Notes: generated by a model from the sequence alone, not told the origin. Shown: positions 22,801 to 34,200, counted from the stretch's first letter. The stretch: DNA of 64,000 nucleotides from Antedon mediterranea (GCF_964355755.1 NC_092673.1:4779001-4843000), one strand, 5' to 3'. Made by a program: numbers and translations.

Positions 22801-23868
22801 GCTCATAGCAGTTACACCACTGTATACACTGTCTGTGGTACATATTTTTGCGGTAGTGTCTGAATAATCTATTTCTCACCACATAGGGTCAAAGAAGAAG
22901 CCATGGAAACTTGTTTTATGTGCAAGAAGCTTGTACCAAAATCTGAGTACCCTGAACATGTGAACGCAGAACTTGAAAAGCAGAACATGGAAGAAAGCTT
23001 ACACGTTGAAAGTCAGCAACCGTCTACTTCTATAGGTGAAAGGTATTATGTTTACAGTATGACACAGTTCTGTAGATAAGTTAATTAGTTATTGTCATGA
23101 CCATAAACATAGGTGAACATGAATACGCCACACAATGTTATACAGTACATAAAAGTACCACACATACCTACTGTAACTTTAGACACTAAAGCTCTGTCTA
23201 TAAAACTTTATGTGACAAAAAAATGTGATGTGTCCATATATGGACATGATAATGTCATATCACTACCATATTTAGGTATATCACCATATTTGTGTACATC
23301 ACACATTTTTTGTCAAACTAGTTTGATAGTGTAGACAGAGTGCACTAGCACCCTAAGCTAGGGGCTTGTGGTATTATTAAGTGGTGTTTAGGGGCAGGAA
23401 ATTTTTTTTTTTTTCATTTTTTAAAATGACTGATATATTTCTTCATGAAGGGTAAGAAAAACTGCTAAAAGAAATACAAGAAAAAAAGAAAAAATAGAAG
23501 ACGACGAAGAAAAGGAAGAGGGTGATCTTGACGATCTCATCGCGTTCAGTCACAAAAAAACACAGGAGGACGACGGGGATTATGATGTTGAAGATGATGT
23601 TGAAATAGATGAATACAGCGACAACGAGGATACGCCAACGGGTGGAGAATTCGACGTTAGCGATTCTCCGATCAAAGCTTTCCGTAACATAAAAAACATG
23701 CCTTCTGGTTTCATAGACTATAACAATCAGTTTAATAACAAACCAAAGAGGGGAGGGCAGGTTAATGAAAAATCATATTTCCCGACGACATCAAAACCAC
23801 AGTCTAGAGGTCGGAGGAAAAGAGGTGGAAGAGGGAGAGGCGGTGGACGCTTCCGCAAGAAAAAATAA
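13818..23868 (+). CDS. UIMC1: RAP80/UIMC1, BRCA1-A complex ubiquitin-binding subunit
   Basis: Exons: 13818-13902, 14927-14970, 15209-15307, 16098-16595, 17192-17241, 17646-17837, 18333-18336 (microexon), 18645-19694, 20169-20259, 20390-20504, 20925-20995, 21098-21152, 22147-22284, 22887-23042, 23451-23868. The total is 3066 nt, 1021 residues (human about 719). Residues 37-52, EEEDQIKQAIALSILD, form a textbook ubiquitin-interacting motif (Ala45, Ser49). Residues 330-362 (KPLYAPDNANANDYT..., ...AQRELSK) match the conserved RAP80 segment ending PDG-DPNQYT in human. Zinc finger 1 is C679-x2-C682-x11-H694-x3-C698. A second starts C840-x2-C843-x11-H855 but lacks the last ligand. The C-terminus has SDSPIKAF and an Arg/Gly/Lys-rich tail, both as in vertebrate RAP80. 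The family brings Abraxas-BRCC36-BRCA1 to K63-ubiquitin at DNA breaks. Only one clear UIM is seen where human has two. An untranslated first exon is likely upstream of 13804. Confidence 0.9.
13955..14584. mobile_element. 630-bp non-autonomous DNA element, copy 2
   Basis: Same length as 2471-3100, with about five differences, TTAA borders and no coding capacity. It lies in UIMC1 intron 1. Confidence 0.75.
14725..14797 (+). repeat. Retroelement 3'-tail-like fragment, second copy
   Basis: TTGGACGCACCTTTATC, TGCCACTG and CCAATAAATTATTATTATTA match the arrangement at 3213-3292. It again lies just downstream of a 630-bp element, although the intervening bases do not look alike. Confidence 0.4.
15599..15818. 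mobile_element. Fold-back family B with inserted small palindrome
   Basis: A full-length family B element (AAAGCGTGGTTCCCACTAG ... AGTGGGAATCACGCTTT, TA flanks) in UIMC1 intron 3. At about 15659-15687 its left half is interrupted by the palindrome ATGGAGCTATAAAATTTATAGCTCCAT, bordered on both sides by GAATTGACCA, which looks like a small target duplication. Confidence 0.75.
16098..16595 (+). CDS. UIMC1: UIMC1 acidic exon with 33-residue internal duplication
   Basis: This exon encodes a low-complexity Asp/Asn/Glu-rich segment (residues 77-242). A 99-bp unit beginning CAAGTTAGCGATGG at 16161 repeats at 16260, giving the peptide QVSDGFGDNADEVGNVDKH twice. The start at 16098 (after TATTTAG) is preferred over the acceptor at 16140, because only 16098 keeps phase 0 with the previous exon. 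Confidence 0.8.
16675..16845 (-). mobile_element. tRNA-derived SINE
   Basis: On the minus strand the head reads GGAGATGTGGCTTGGTGG (A-box-like TGGCTTGGTGG) followed by the B box GGTTCAAGTCC. The body (ACAACTCCACTCCCAAAGAC, AGCATCTTGTGTATATG) is shared with 28469-28640, and a decayed copy is at 22400-22530. It lies in UIMC1 intron 4. Confidence 0.65.
17057..17115 (+). repeat. Retroelement tail with GCGCTGTGTAAAT and (ATT)n
   Basis: AGCGCTTAGAGGGGCCCTG ... GCGCTGTGTAAATCGAAC runs into an ATT microsatellite, a form common at 3' ends of invertebrate SINE/LINE copies. It is short and truncated. Confidence 0.35.
18005..18215 (-). mobile_element. tRNA-derived SINE, second type
   Basis: The minus strand reads GGTGGTCTAGAGGTATGAAC, then a B-box-like GGGTTTGAGCCCC, a tRNA-like head unrelated to the SINE at 16675. 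The adjacent plus-strand GGTTAGATTCGAGCCCGAGT may be a second decayed tRNA-like unit. It lies in UIMC1 intron 6, just upstream of the predicted microexon. Confidence 0.45.
18333..18336 (+). CDS. UIMC1: UIMC1 4-nt microexon (predicted)
   Basis: ACCA lies between a long pyrimidine tract ending CATCAATAG and the consensus donor GTAAGT. The exon before ends in phase 2 (..AG at 17837) and the exon after must be read in phase 0 (ATT TTA AAG at 18645). Joining them directly gives AGA TTT TAA, a stop. Including ACCA gives AGA CCA ATT and keeps the conserved frame. It is inferred from phase and splice signals only. Confidence 0.6.
19769..19931. mobile_element. Fold-back family B copy
   Basis: AAGCTTGGTTCCCACTAGCG ... 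CTAGTGGGAACCATGCTTT. It lies in UIMC1 intron 8, just after the exon that ends at 19694, so a continuous reading frame runs from the exon into the element. A scrap of another repeat (AGTAGAACC ... GGGGACAC, about 19721-19768) lies between them. Confidence 0.7.
20000..20146. mobile_element. Fold-back family A copy
   Basis: AGCTCTGTCCACACTATCA ... TTGATAGTGTAGACAGAGT, about 147 bp. It ends only 23 bp before the zinc-finger exon at 20169, so its right arm nearly touches the splice acceptor region of UIMC1. Confidence 0.75.
21184..21332. mobile_element. Fold-back family A copy followed by 21-bp tandem array
   Basis: The element carries the usual ends. Directly after it, 21343-21424 repeats ACCATATTTGGGAATATCACT about four times; this unit derives from the element's own internal motif. 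It lies in UIMC1 intron 12. Confidence 0.75.
22640..22767. mobile_element. Possible small CAGTGGC-ended element
   Basis: CAGTGGCATACC at the left and GGAGCCACTG at the right form short terminal inverted repeats of the CAGTGGC type seen in hAT-like and other DNA elements. No clear target duplication and no coding capacity. It lies in UIMC1 intron 13. Confidence 0.3.
23190..23342. mobile_element. Fold-back family A copy
   Basis: AAAGCTCTGTCTATAAAACTT ... CTAGTTTGATAGTGTAGACAGAG. It lies in UIMC1 intron 14, about 110 bp before the last exon. Confidence 0.75.
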
Positions 23869-26800
23869 ATGATGCTTTTTATATGGTACTGTTTTTCCTT
23901 ACTGTATCACATGAAACAGTGAAAAGGTTTACATAGAAAAGTCTGCCTGTGGAATCTGAACATGCCTTTTTTTGCTTTTAGGATTTTTTTTATTGAAACC
24001 CTACTAGGAAATGGTATAAATACACATTACTTTTAAAAATATAAAAAATTTAGATGCAATCAATTAGTTTACATTGCAGTATTATGTTGATTATGATAAT
24101 GTGTTAAAACATGTATGATGGTGCTATCCCCTACATGATATGATTGTCATGGTCTGTTATTGTCCATGGGTGCTTGACCGACTTTTCTTATCTCCATTTA
24201 TGTTATCTCTGATAAATTGGACAAAAAATACATAAAGTAATATGTAAAACAGAAGATCAGGATGATGATTAAGCAAAATAACGATGATTAAAAACGCAGA
24301 GAACATTTTAAATTTTAATTGGGTCTATACGATCGAATTGATTATGTCATCTTAGGAAAAATTAAAAGGAAAAATTTCTAAATTCATATAAACTAGTTTT
24401 TAAAATTGTGTTAAAAAGTCTTTGTTAAGCTCTTGTCTACACTATCGAACTTTATGTGACAACAAATGTTTGTGCCCATATATAGACATGATGATGTCAT
24501 CACTACCATATTTGGGCACATCACTACCATATTTGGGCACATCACTACCATATTTGGGCATATCACTACCATTGGGACCATCACAAACTAGTTTGATAGT
24601 GTAGACAGACCTTTAAACTTGTTCAATTATTAAAATGTTTATAAATTACAAATAAATTTATATTGTAACAAAAGACGAAAGGATGTTTTAGTATGCGTAT
24701 TTTGAAGACGTCGAATTGATATACCGTAATACAGTACCTTCAATTTTTTATTAACCTGTTGTCAGTACGGGTCGCCCTCTCGATGTCGTATTGAATATTG
24801 TGACGTCACACATTAATAGTATTTCGTATTTCAAGAGTTAGCCGGTCAAACGCATCGATGCAGTATGCAAGTTACGCCTGCCATGATCACTTGAATATAC
24901 GCGACCTTAATCATACCTATTGATAATATGAATGGGCTTTCACATTTACCGTCTTTGATTTGGAAATCTGGTAAGTAGACATCTGTGTACTGAACTAATT
25001 TTAATTAAATATAGCTCGACCAATTCGATCACTTTATAGACGCGCGCGTGTAATGTGTATGCCTATACTTTATTGATATAATTAAATCGTAGACTTATTT
25101 AATAATAAAAGTTTTAATTCTAGTCAAAATAAAGCCAATCGCTGTGATCACAATCATCGTAATAATAATATACTTATTTATAAGTTATCCGAGGAGTATA
25201 AATTTACCGGGTTTCCATTTTAGATAAATCTCCTACATAGACCGTCCACTAAAAGTTCTGAATAATATCAATAATGTGCTAATTGTTTGTATTACTGTAT
25301 AGAGACTTTTACCCGAACATACCAGGATTGAAATTTGCTGTCAGCCTCGCCTTTTCCGCCTCATTTCAGCACGCTTTAGTTAAGCTTATGATGTAATACC
25401 AGCCAGTAAAAGTAAATTGTGTTCGATAAATGATCAATAACTAATATTATACGAATATGATTTATCAAGTACATCTTATATATCGCCTGGGACGGGACGA
25501 CGCTAGATAAAACATTATGTATACAACAATTTGGAAGTTTGGAAACGAGGCCTTGTTAAACATGGCCTATATACACTCTTTTAAATTAAGAAGAGTTTAT
25601 AGGCCTACTCTAATTTTCAGACATTTTCTAATTAATTTCGACTATTAAATTTCTATCCAATTAATCAAATTGGAAAAAAAATAATTGGTGAGAATGTCTG
25701 TGCTCTTACTACTACTGTACCTTGTTGGCAATTAAGCTACGTTTATTTAGGACATGTAATTATACGATTTGCCTTTTTATATTGCGTGGAATTGGAGTGG
25801 GGAGAGTGGGGGTGTTTGTGGTTAGATTAATAGTAGTGAACGGACTATATTTCATAATGAACTACAGGAAATACTATTTGTGATTGAGTAGGCCCTAATG
25901 ACGGTCTTATATAACGTATACTGAGTTAATATGTTATACATCCCAAGGCAAATTACTGAAAAAAATGACAATGATGTGGGTATCAGTGGCTGGATGTCAA
26001 TGGTGATACAAAATAAAATAAGCACTGACAAAATGACAATGCTGTGGGTATCAGTGGCTGGATGTCAGTGGAGATACAAATAAAATAAGCAAAAAGCAAA
26101 ATCAACACGATAACAGCCAGAAAAAAATAGCTTTCGGGTTAGACTAGCTCTTCATCAGTGCGAAATCAAATAAAAACAAAACAGCGAGAAATAATAGCAC
26201 AGCTTTCGGGCAACACTACATGTCAGCGCAATATACAATATACAATATCATCTATATAAAACTATGCAAACGTTGAATATTTACTATTTGCACGTTTTAA
26301 TATCGTCAAGAGAGACTGTACAAAAATAGAATATTAGAAAGTGCGTATTTGCTCGCTATTCACAAACGTATGTGTGTATATAAACCTGAGACACGTCACT
26401 AATGGGTAGAAGTATTTGCATTTACTGTTAAAGCATCAGAACAAACCAAATTGGACACAAACTACCTATTACAGTTCTATTTTGACATTTCGAGAAACAC
26501 TATTTTATTACGTGGTGAATTAGGCCTAATGTTCTGCAAAAGACATCACGGTAATGAAGCGAAATAAAGTCATATTTATAGCAAAGTAGTGACGATGGGT
26601 AAAAAGCAATATATTGAGAATCGTGTTGATTTAAGATATCGTAAACATACATCATCACAATATAATATTAGTGAATGACGGCAAGAATAATATGATTATT
26701 AGGTAACCAGACAGTGCTCATCAACATTGTAGGCCTATGTCTGCGAGAGTCGTGTTATATAGGTAGAGATGGTCTCAATTTGCATCATCAACATTTAAAG

Positions 26801-28126
26801 CTCTATCTATACTATCAAACTTTATGGGACAAAAAAATGTGATATGCCCATATATGGACATGATGATGGCATATCACTACCATATTTGTGCATATCACTT
26901 CCATATTTGGGCACATCACATTTTGTTGTAACAAAAGAATAAAAAGGCGCACCAGTACAGATTTTATATAGACCTACACAAATTAATATCATTGTATTGA
27001 CGTCATATTAGACACTCAATACTAATTGTAAACTAAATTTGATTAATTTAATGGGTTGGTATTATTGTTAACAATTATCCCATTTAGTAAACCTAATTAC
27101 TAAGTCATCTGTGTGATTTCACTACAAAGCCCACGTTCACTATAAACACGCTACGATTGCAATAGGCCTATATGTAAAGATGGTACATTTCGTGCGCATG
27201 ATGCACATTCGCATTGCACACGTCACGCATCGGGTTTAGATTCGTCACGTCAAAACTCAAAATGTCCTATCCTATCCTACCTTTCTAAATTATCTCTCGA
27301 CTCAGATTTGAACCAATGACACTTGAAAGCAATGCTTACACTCAGTCTTCTCAAAAAACATATTCTAAATAAAGTTAGATAAGTATGTATATTTTATTTT
27401 TGTCAATTATTTAATATATTCCAAATTTTTTTATTCAGATTTTTAATTCTCATGTAATTTATTTTATTTATTGGCTTTTGTTTTCCTGTAACTTTACTGT
27501 TATTGTTGTATTTTGTGTATTGTATCTGTTCTGAGGGTCCCAAATAATCAGCAATTGCTGGATGGATCACCCTCATTAAATATGGTTCAAATAAAATAAA
27601 ATAAATAAGAATTGCTAAAGGCCCTGTTCTAAAAACTGTTTTAATGAACTTCTGGGGAGCAGCCTAATCAACTGAAGTGTTTTAATTTAACATTGCGTGA
27701 AGGTTCATTACTTCAGCTCAAACACTTGCAATAAAGACTATACAGTACGGTATTAAATTGTAATATTAAGTTATAGTAGGTATATTCTTTTCACTCAAAT
27801 TTAATCTAGCCAGCAACGCAATATCTCTGTTATTAGACTACTTGAATACCGGACCTTTCTAGTATTGATTGTACATGGCGTTCGTGTTTAGGGTTTCACT
27901 TGAGTTATGTCACTACAGTGCTTTACCTTTATTAATGAAAGTCCAATTATATCGCACAGCTATCTGTATAACGTTCACCACCTAAGTATGATGCATGCTG
28001 AGTGGGTGTAATGCATAATAATATAATGTGACTCTTGAATGTGCTTTCTGAACCAAACTTAGAGAGATCATTCAATTCAGTTATTGCTATAGAGCGGGCT
28101 ATAGAGTTTTGTTAGAACGTTTTAAC

Positions 28127-28285
28127 GTTTGATAGTGTGGAAAGAGCTTAAAAGCTCTTTCCACACTATCAAACGTTGTGCGACAAAAACAATGTGTAGT
28201 GATGTGCCCATGGACACGGATGGTATCATAGCACTACCATATTTGGGTACATCACACATCATACTAGTTTGATAGTGTAGAGCCT
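28127..28285. mobile_element. Fold-back family A copy joined head-to-head with a half copy
   Basis: GTTTGATAGTGTGGAAAGAGC (28127-28147) is followed at once by AAAGCTCTTTCCACACTATC, so the end of one copy abuts the start of the next. This makes a near-perfect palindrome of about 48 bp. Both ends share the variant CTTTCC instead of CTGTCT, showing a common origin. Confidence 0.7.
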
Positions 28286-28468
28286 TGGTCATTAATCGGA
28301 ATCACTTGAATTCATAATAAGCAACAAGACACAAAACAGCTGAAAGAGATTTTATCGAGATGAAATTGAGGAAGACATTTTCGAATATCAAGATGTTAGA
28401 TTTAACAATGGTGAGGATGACTCTTCCCCGATACCATGATTATAAGGATACCGTAATAATCATGATGA

Positions 28469-28640
28469 TGAGTGGAGTTGTGGCTTGGTGGTTATGATGC
28501 TTGGCTACCACTCCAAGGGTCCTGGGTTCCCGTCACATGTCAGGATTTTTTCTAAGGTCAAAATTACAACTCCACTCCCAAAGACTTAAAGAGCATCTTG
28601 TGTATATGTTTGTCTTGTGAACCTCTGAGGTTCCTAATGC
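28469..28640 (+). mobile_element. tRNA-derived SINE
   Basis: GAGTTGTGGCTTGGTGGTTATG (A box), CTGGGTTCCCGTCAC (decayed B box), then ACAACTCCACTCCCAAAGAC and AGCATCTTGTGTATATGTTTG, as in the minus-strand copy at 16675-16845. Confidence 0.65.
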
Positions 28641-29691
28641 AGAAGAATCAGTACAGATTTTATAAACCTACAAAAATGAATATTTTAGTGAGATGGTATT
28701 AAAACAAATTGGGGAAGACATTTTCGAATATCAAGATATAGGCCTCAGAGAAACAGTTTGAATAATGCATTGTTTGTAAACACGGAGAGTTGTAACATTT
28801 TAATACTATGAATTAAGAACACAGTTTTATAGCTCATACAAATTCATGTTCACGATTTTCAGAAGAGATTAAAATGATAATTACGGATATTATGCGCCAT
28901 AAAAATGCAAAAACAACATAGTGTATATTACAGTTTTAATAGTTTTGATCAGGACCAACCGAAAGAATATCATAATTATGTCGGCCTAATGATGTAAACA
29001 GAACAATTTTGTTAATTATTCTTTGTTTGAAGCAAATTAGTGAAGAATAAAAAATAGTTTATCGCAGAAGCATGGCAAATCACTCAAATCATTATTATTA
29101 CTTTAACCGTGTAAACAATGTAATGGAAGTATAATATACAAATATAGAGGAACCAAAATATACGCCCTATTCGTACGGTTCTCAGAATATTTTTTTCTAA
29201 ACCTGCGCGATGAAATGACCACTAAGATATCATGATTAGTACCTGTACCAATATGTCGGATGTCCTGTTGAAGGAAAGTGAAAGGAAAGTAAGACCGCCA
29301 GAAGACCAAAAGAAACTGGATAGACCAAATAAAAAAAATATTGAAAAGGAAAAACATGTAGACTTTAGCACAGTAACAAACCATCCTTCCCAAAACAGAC
29401 AAATATGGACAAAATCGTGGAAAGCGTAATGTCGCAATGGCGGAAAACGTTCAAGACATTTTGTGAACAAACTTTGACTGCTCGTCATTACCGTAGCATA
29501 GACCGTTGTATAGACAGGTTTTTACTGTAAGAATTACTGTAGGCCAATTTTATTGATGGTATTTTTACCCTGTAATATTATTATTACGGCACCAATAGCT
29601 CATTAATACTCCAGTAATACATGCAAAGTAATCATAATAACTATTATCTTAAATAGTATGTATTAATATTGCAGGTTACAAAGGTTACTAA

Positions 29692-32600
29692 ATGCTGATG
29701 GCAATGACGGCCTCAGTAACCCGGATGCTGAATAATCAAGTACGGGTTGTCAGCTACATGGCTCTTGTATACCTACTAGCATCGTATGTAAATTGTCTTC
29801 CCACATCTCTACGTCCAGCGACAGGCAAGTTATAACAATCAACATGTGTATTAATTTTTTTTAATATAGCATGATGATTCTTATGGTTAATATATAGATA
29901 ATGTTTGTTCAATTTTGTTAGGGTCATGTTTTAAGCAATTGTGCTTATTTTGTATCCTATTTCAATATCATTTTTATTGTATTTGTATATGTTTTTATTT
30001 TGATTTTGGAATAAAAATGTCGATGATTGATGTATTACTTTATTGATTGATAAACGATGTACCTCGACTCTTTATCCGAATGCAAGATAACTATGGAATG
30101 TTGTGTTTTTCGTTGACATACACTTTATTTTTGTACTATAGAAAAACCTAAAATTAGTTACAGTTTATATAGCCTAGTATGATAATAATGTAATATATTA
30201 AGGCCCCAGTTATGGTCACCATGCATTAATTTTCTCTCTCATGTCGGGGATCATATTACATATTACAATCACAGCATATATCGTAAATGCATTTCATATT
30301 CCATGCAGAGATTAATATTGAAAACAAATATTGTAATTCTCAATCATGTTTATCGTTTACTTTCAATAGAGGATGAAGCCGGATCATCACCGGATTATAC
30401 ACCAGTCTATGGCACCACTGAATATCAGGTAAATTTGTAAGCCTAACATTACGAATAAAGATCAATTTTAAATCGGAGATCCTATTGATTGAAATAGCTT
30501 GTTTTGCTTACACAGGTAATACGTTGCTGTTTACATTTTTACTCTATAGTTCACTATGTCGGTCGGTCGGTCTGTCGGTCTGTCTGTCGGTCCGGTATCA
30601 CTATGCGTTTTAGCACGCGACTTATGGCTGTTGGCCTTGTTAAGTTTCACTGTGTATTGCGACGCGACGTTCATGTCAGGGATCCAGCATATAGGAGCTA
30701 AATATTTCAAAATTGATAAATACGATCCGTTGGGTTGCAGAAAAATAAAAATTTATTTTATATTTTTTAATAAGGAGAAGGGGACGGGCCTAAATCCGCG
30801 CCTGCATGTTCGAGGTGCATATTATAAATACGGTGCTTATTTTAAAGAATGCATTTGAAAGAAGGCCTAGGATAAAAAAGGCCTAGGATCAGAGGATGAA
30901 TATATTATGATTTGATCTATAATACATAACCCTATTTTCGGGATCCAGCAAAGTGTCTCCTTAATAGGGGTATCCCAAATGAGTGGTTCATCTGTAACAA
31001 AATCATTTAACAGTTTTCTGTCCAATCATAGAGATATTAGTGAATTATAATTGCATAATGGTCCCGATCTAGGAGAAAGTTTGATCTCTCAATCATCAAC
31101 TAACAGCCTGCCTGTTAATAAGAAGCTTTTTATCCTACTTAGCATGCCTAAGGTAACATGTATTAGTACAGCTTTGAGCGAACCAGCCACTTAGTATTGA
31201 CAACATGTCAATCCGATATTTTTGTATCACGAATTTGTTTTGTTTGCAAATAATGATGTTCGGCGCAATTGAATCGATATTTCCCGCGATCCATTTACAA
31301 TTGAGTGGCCACACATGTTGCCAACATAGGCCTACATTTAACCAATATACCACATGAACACATGTGCACTTTAAATATTTACCTTTAGCCTATAATCCAA
31401 AGTATAGTTTGTCGTGGTTGTCGACGATTTACACGGCAGTATGTTCCTTAATTAGAATCTCTAGGCCTACTGATTCTTCACTGGTAAGCTAGGCCTACCG
31501 ATACACATTGTGTGCAGTTTACGCACCTGAGTAATATGTTAATTATCATCGCCACCGTTAAACAACATTCCTAAGCCTAATTATTGCAACCAATGTCGTT
31601 TACATTAGCAGAATTAGTGTAAAAGCGTTAATACTTTATCCACTTTAAAAATGTTACCACTGAAATGTAAGCTGAATCAGACGGTAACAAAATGGAAATT
31701 GTACATTAGAGCAGATAATTCAGAAGTAACGGCATCTCATTTTACCAATACGTGTGACGTAATTGTAGTATGAATCGTGCGTAGGCCTACTACTATAATC
31801 ATACTAGAAAACAATCGTTATCGTAAATTTGAACAGAACACGAGTTTTGTCGTAACTATAGCCATCAATTTATTGGTAAATTAAAGTGTGAAACCAATTT
31901 TTTTAAAGTAATATACCTTTTAAATTAACGTTATATTAATATATCGACAAAATGACAATCAAGAGCTGGAATATGTTAATTATTTATTAATTATGGGTAA
32001 TTTCCATACTATTTTTACGTTTTATTAATGAGTTATCTTGCCAGTGCAATGAATAAATTGTTGAATTTGATTTGAATATTTAGACCTGCGATCAGACATG
32101 TTTAGATATTTGCAATATTTATGTTAATCTTTTTTTTAGTAGATATGTGCAACTGTTTAGCTAGACGTTTCTAGTCAAATCCTTTGCCGGTGTGCATTAA
32201 AAAAAAATAATAATGCACGGCAGGAAAAAAAAAATATCGTAATAGGCAGGAAGTTAACTAATAATCGTGCGGCTTTGGAGCGTGTCATAGTTTAATTACT
32301 AACTCATCTATCAACGTAAATTTATTTCTGAGATTCGTCTGCCAACAAGAAATGACAACAAACACCCACGCCGACTTATACACCGCCGTCTCTACATCAA
32401 TATAACTCATTATTTAACACATATTTATATAAATATATATTACAAAAAATACTGATAACTAGTACGCCATGCATGGTGACGTCAACATCATACAGCTGCC
32501 GTGAAAATGACTAAAATGCAAACTAAAGCTGGTTCCCACTAGGACGCAACGCAGGAACGTAAGCCACAACACACGCGATCGAATTGATCAATCAAAAGCG

Positions 32601-33389
32601 ATTGATTATTCGAACTGTCGTTCGTGATTAGTCAATTCGCTTGTGTGGCGGCCTACGTCCTCGCGTTGCGTCCTATAGTGAGAACCAAGCTTTAACTAAT
32701 ACGCTGTTTGGGAGAAACTTTTCAATTTGCATAAATATGCAAATTAGCTATTTGTTTTAGAACTTACCTTAATTAAGTTTAAATGTCATCCTATATTGAA
32801 GAGGAGTGAAGAAAACTGGTGTAGTGTAACATGTTCTACCCGTCTCTTTACCGCCCGCACTCCTACGGCAGACGACACGTCCGTGCAAATAGCGCCCAAA
32901 TTACACCAGCCTTTTTATTTAACGCTCTGTCTACACTATCAAACTTTATGTGACAACAAGTGTGATGTGCCCATATATTGACATAATGACGTCGCTGCAC
33001 TACCATATTTGGGCATCACACTTTTGTTGTCAAAGTAGTTTGATAGTGTAGACAGCGCTTAAGTTTATTAAATATGCATGTTAAACCAAACAAATATTTA
33101 TTTTTAATAGGACGATGAAGATATAATAACAACAACAACAACGGATGACATGGATTACAATACAACAATTGAAAAGAAGACGGAAGAAACAACTACAAAA
33201 CGCTCTCGCTTTATTACGCCATTGCTATTCACAGACTGGACGCTTCTAGTTATTCTAGCTGGAGTTGAAGTTCTTGCCTATCTTTTTAGTTTAACTATTA
33301 TTTACCTTTTGAAACATTCTGGGAAGAATTCTGCACTTCCTATTGGAAGAAGGAAACCATTGTATAGGACAATCTCATGGAAATTTTGA
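29692..33389 (+). CDS. Small single-pass membrane protein, unrecognised (3 exons)
   Basis: Exons 29692-29824, 30370-30428 and 33111-33389 join in phase to 156 residues. The first ATG (29692) follows an in-frame TAA; in-frame ATGs at 29698 and 29704 are alternatives. An acceptor-like TATTGCAG before 29674 suggests a 5' untranslated exon. Residues about 16-40 (VVSYMALVYLLASYVNC then LPTSLRP) could be a signal peptide or anchor. The middle is short, acidic and Thr-rich (DDEDIITTTTTDD). One strong membrane segment follows (WTLLVILAGVEVLAYLFSLT...), then a short basic tail (GRRKPLYRTISWKF). Intron 1 begins GCAAGT, a GC-AG intron. I recognise no family. The model rests on phase agreement, splice sites and the membrane segment; another gene structure is possible. 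Confidence 0.5.
30544..30600 (+). repeat. GTCG/GTCT simple repeat
   Basis: About 40 bp of GGTCGGTCTGTC-type repeats in intron 2 of the small membrane-protein gene. It explains the Ser/Val/Gly/Arg-rich frames found here. Confidence 0.8.
32525..32694. mobile_element. Fold-back family B copy
   Basis: AAAGCTGGTTCCCACTAGGACG ... CGTCCTATAGTGAGAACCAAGCTTT, diverged arms, in intron 2 of the small membrane-protein gene. Confidence 0.65.
32921..33061. mobile_element. Fold-back family A copy
   Basis: TTAA then CGCTCTGTCTACACTATC on the left; GATAGTGTAGACAGCGC then TTAA on the right, so both borders read TTAA. It ends about 50 bp before the last exon of the small membrane-protein gene (33111). Confidence 0.75.
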
Positions 33390-33847
33390 TATAAGGCTCT
33401 TTTAAATAATCATTGAATTATTGCAGAAATGGTATTATGAAGGATAACAATGTTGGAGCGATATTGCTTCATCCGTCGGCGGGACCGACAGAACAACAGA
33501 ATAGCTTTACTGAAATGTTTTTAAACACGTAGTCACGCCATGTAAGCTACAAATGCAACCAGAAAAGATCATAGTCATGCTTTGAATATTATTATGAAGG
33601 AATAATGTGCAGTAATGGAGATATAATTAACGATTGCTTAAACTGTAAAACATGTACATTGCGAACAAAATTAAAAAGACAACTTTACATAATGCAAATT
33701 TTGAATAATCATTTTATTTAATACGATCAAAGGAAGGCCGATAAACCCACGTTTGGAACATAAATCTTGAAAAACATAATTAACGCTATTGTTTTGTCGG
33801 TTGGCCATCTTACATTTGTTTGTAGCGTCGGCGTTATAATGAGGCAT

Positions 33848-34200
33848 CGTAAGGTTCGGTTCCCACGGACGCTACGCGAGGACGTAAGCGTAATTTGACC
33901 AATCACGACGCGATAGATTATCCGAACTCTGTCGCTTAAACTTGGTTCCCACTAAAACGTAACGCAAGGACGTAAACGCAACGACGTAAACGCAACGCAA
34001 GTGTGTTTACCATTGACAAGCAACAATTCAAATAATCCATCGCTTATGATTGGTCAATTCACTACGTTGCGTTACGTCCTTGTGTTGCGTCTCTAGTGGG
34101 AACCACGCTTTATGATTGGTCGACTCATTGCGTTGCGCCATGCTTCTGTGTGCGTCCAAGCATGGACCTATGATTATAGGTCCATGGTGAGAACCAATAA
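33848..34200. mobile_element. Cluster of family B arms with second small palindrome
   Basis: A left arm (33848-33935), a complete element (about 33936-34112) and a further right arm (34113-34200) lie end to end. The last arm is interrupted at 34170-34195 by CATGGACCTATGATTATAGGTCCATG, a palindrome resembling the one inserted at 15659-15687. Confidence 0.65.

Larger units (their letters stand above)
23869..29691. other. Spacer and UIMC1 3' region, repeat-rich
   Basis: No supported exon. An AATAAA at 24651 may end the UIMC1 transcript (tentative). The spacer holds family A copies at 24428-24614 (with an internal array of about four 'catatttgggcacatcactac' units), 26798-26935 (right end lost) and 28127-28285. 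It also holds a decayed relative of the long inverted repeat (25941-26240), a retroelement-like tail ending in AAATAAAATAAAATAAATAA (about 27455-27607) and a SINE (28469-28640). The reading frames at 29.1-29.5 kb overlap on both strands and show no domain or splice logic. Confidence 0.5.

Noticed and set aside
29103-29488. Overlapping frames on both strands near 29.1-29.5 kb
   Set aside because: Mutually antisense, no splice-consistent neighbours, no recognisable domain.
30504-30858. Frames starting MLTQVI.. and MSVGRSVG..
   Set aside because: Start in a GTCG/GTCT simple repeat inside an intron of the small membrane-protein gene.
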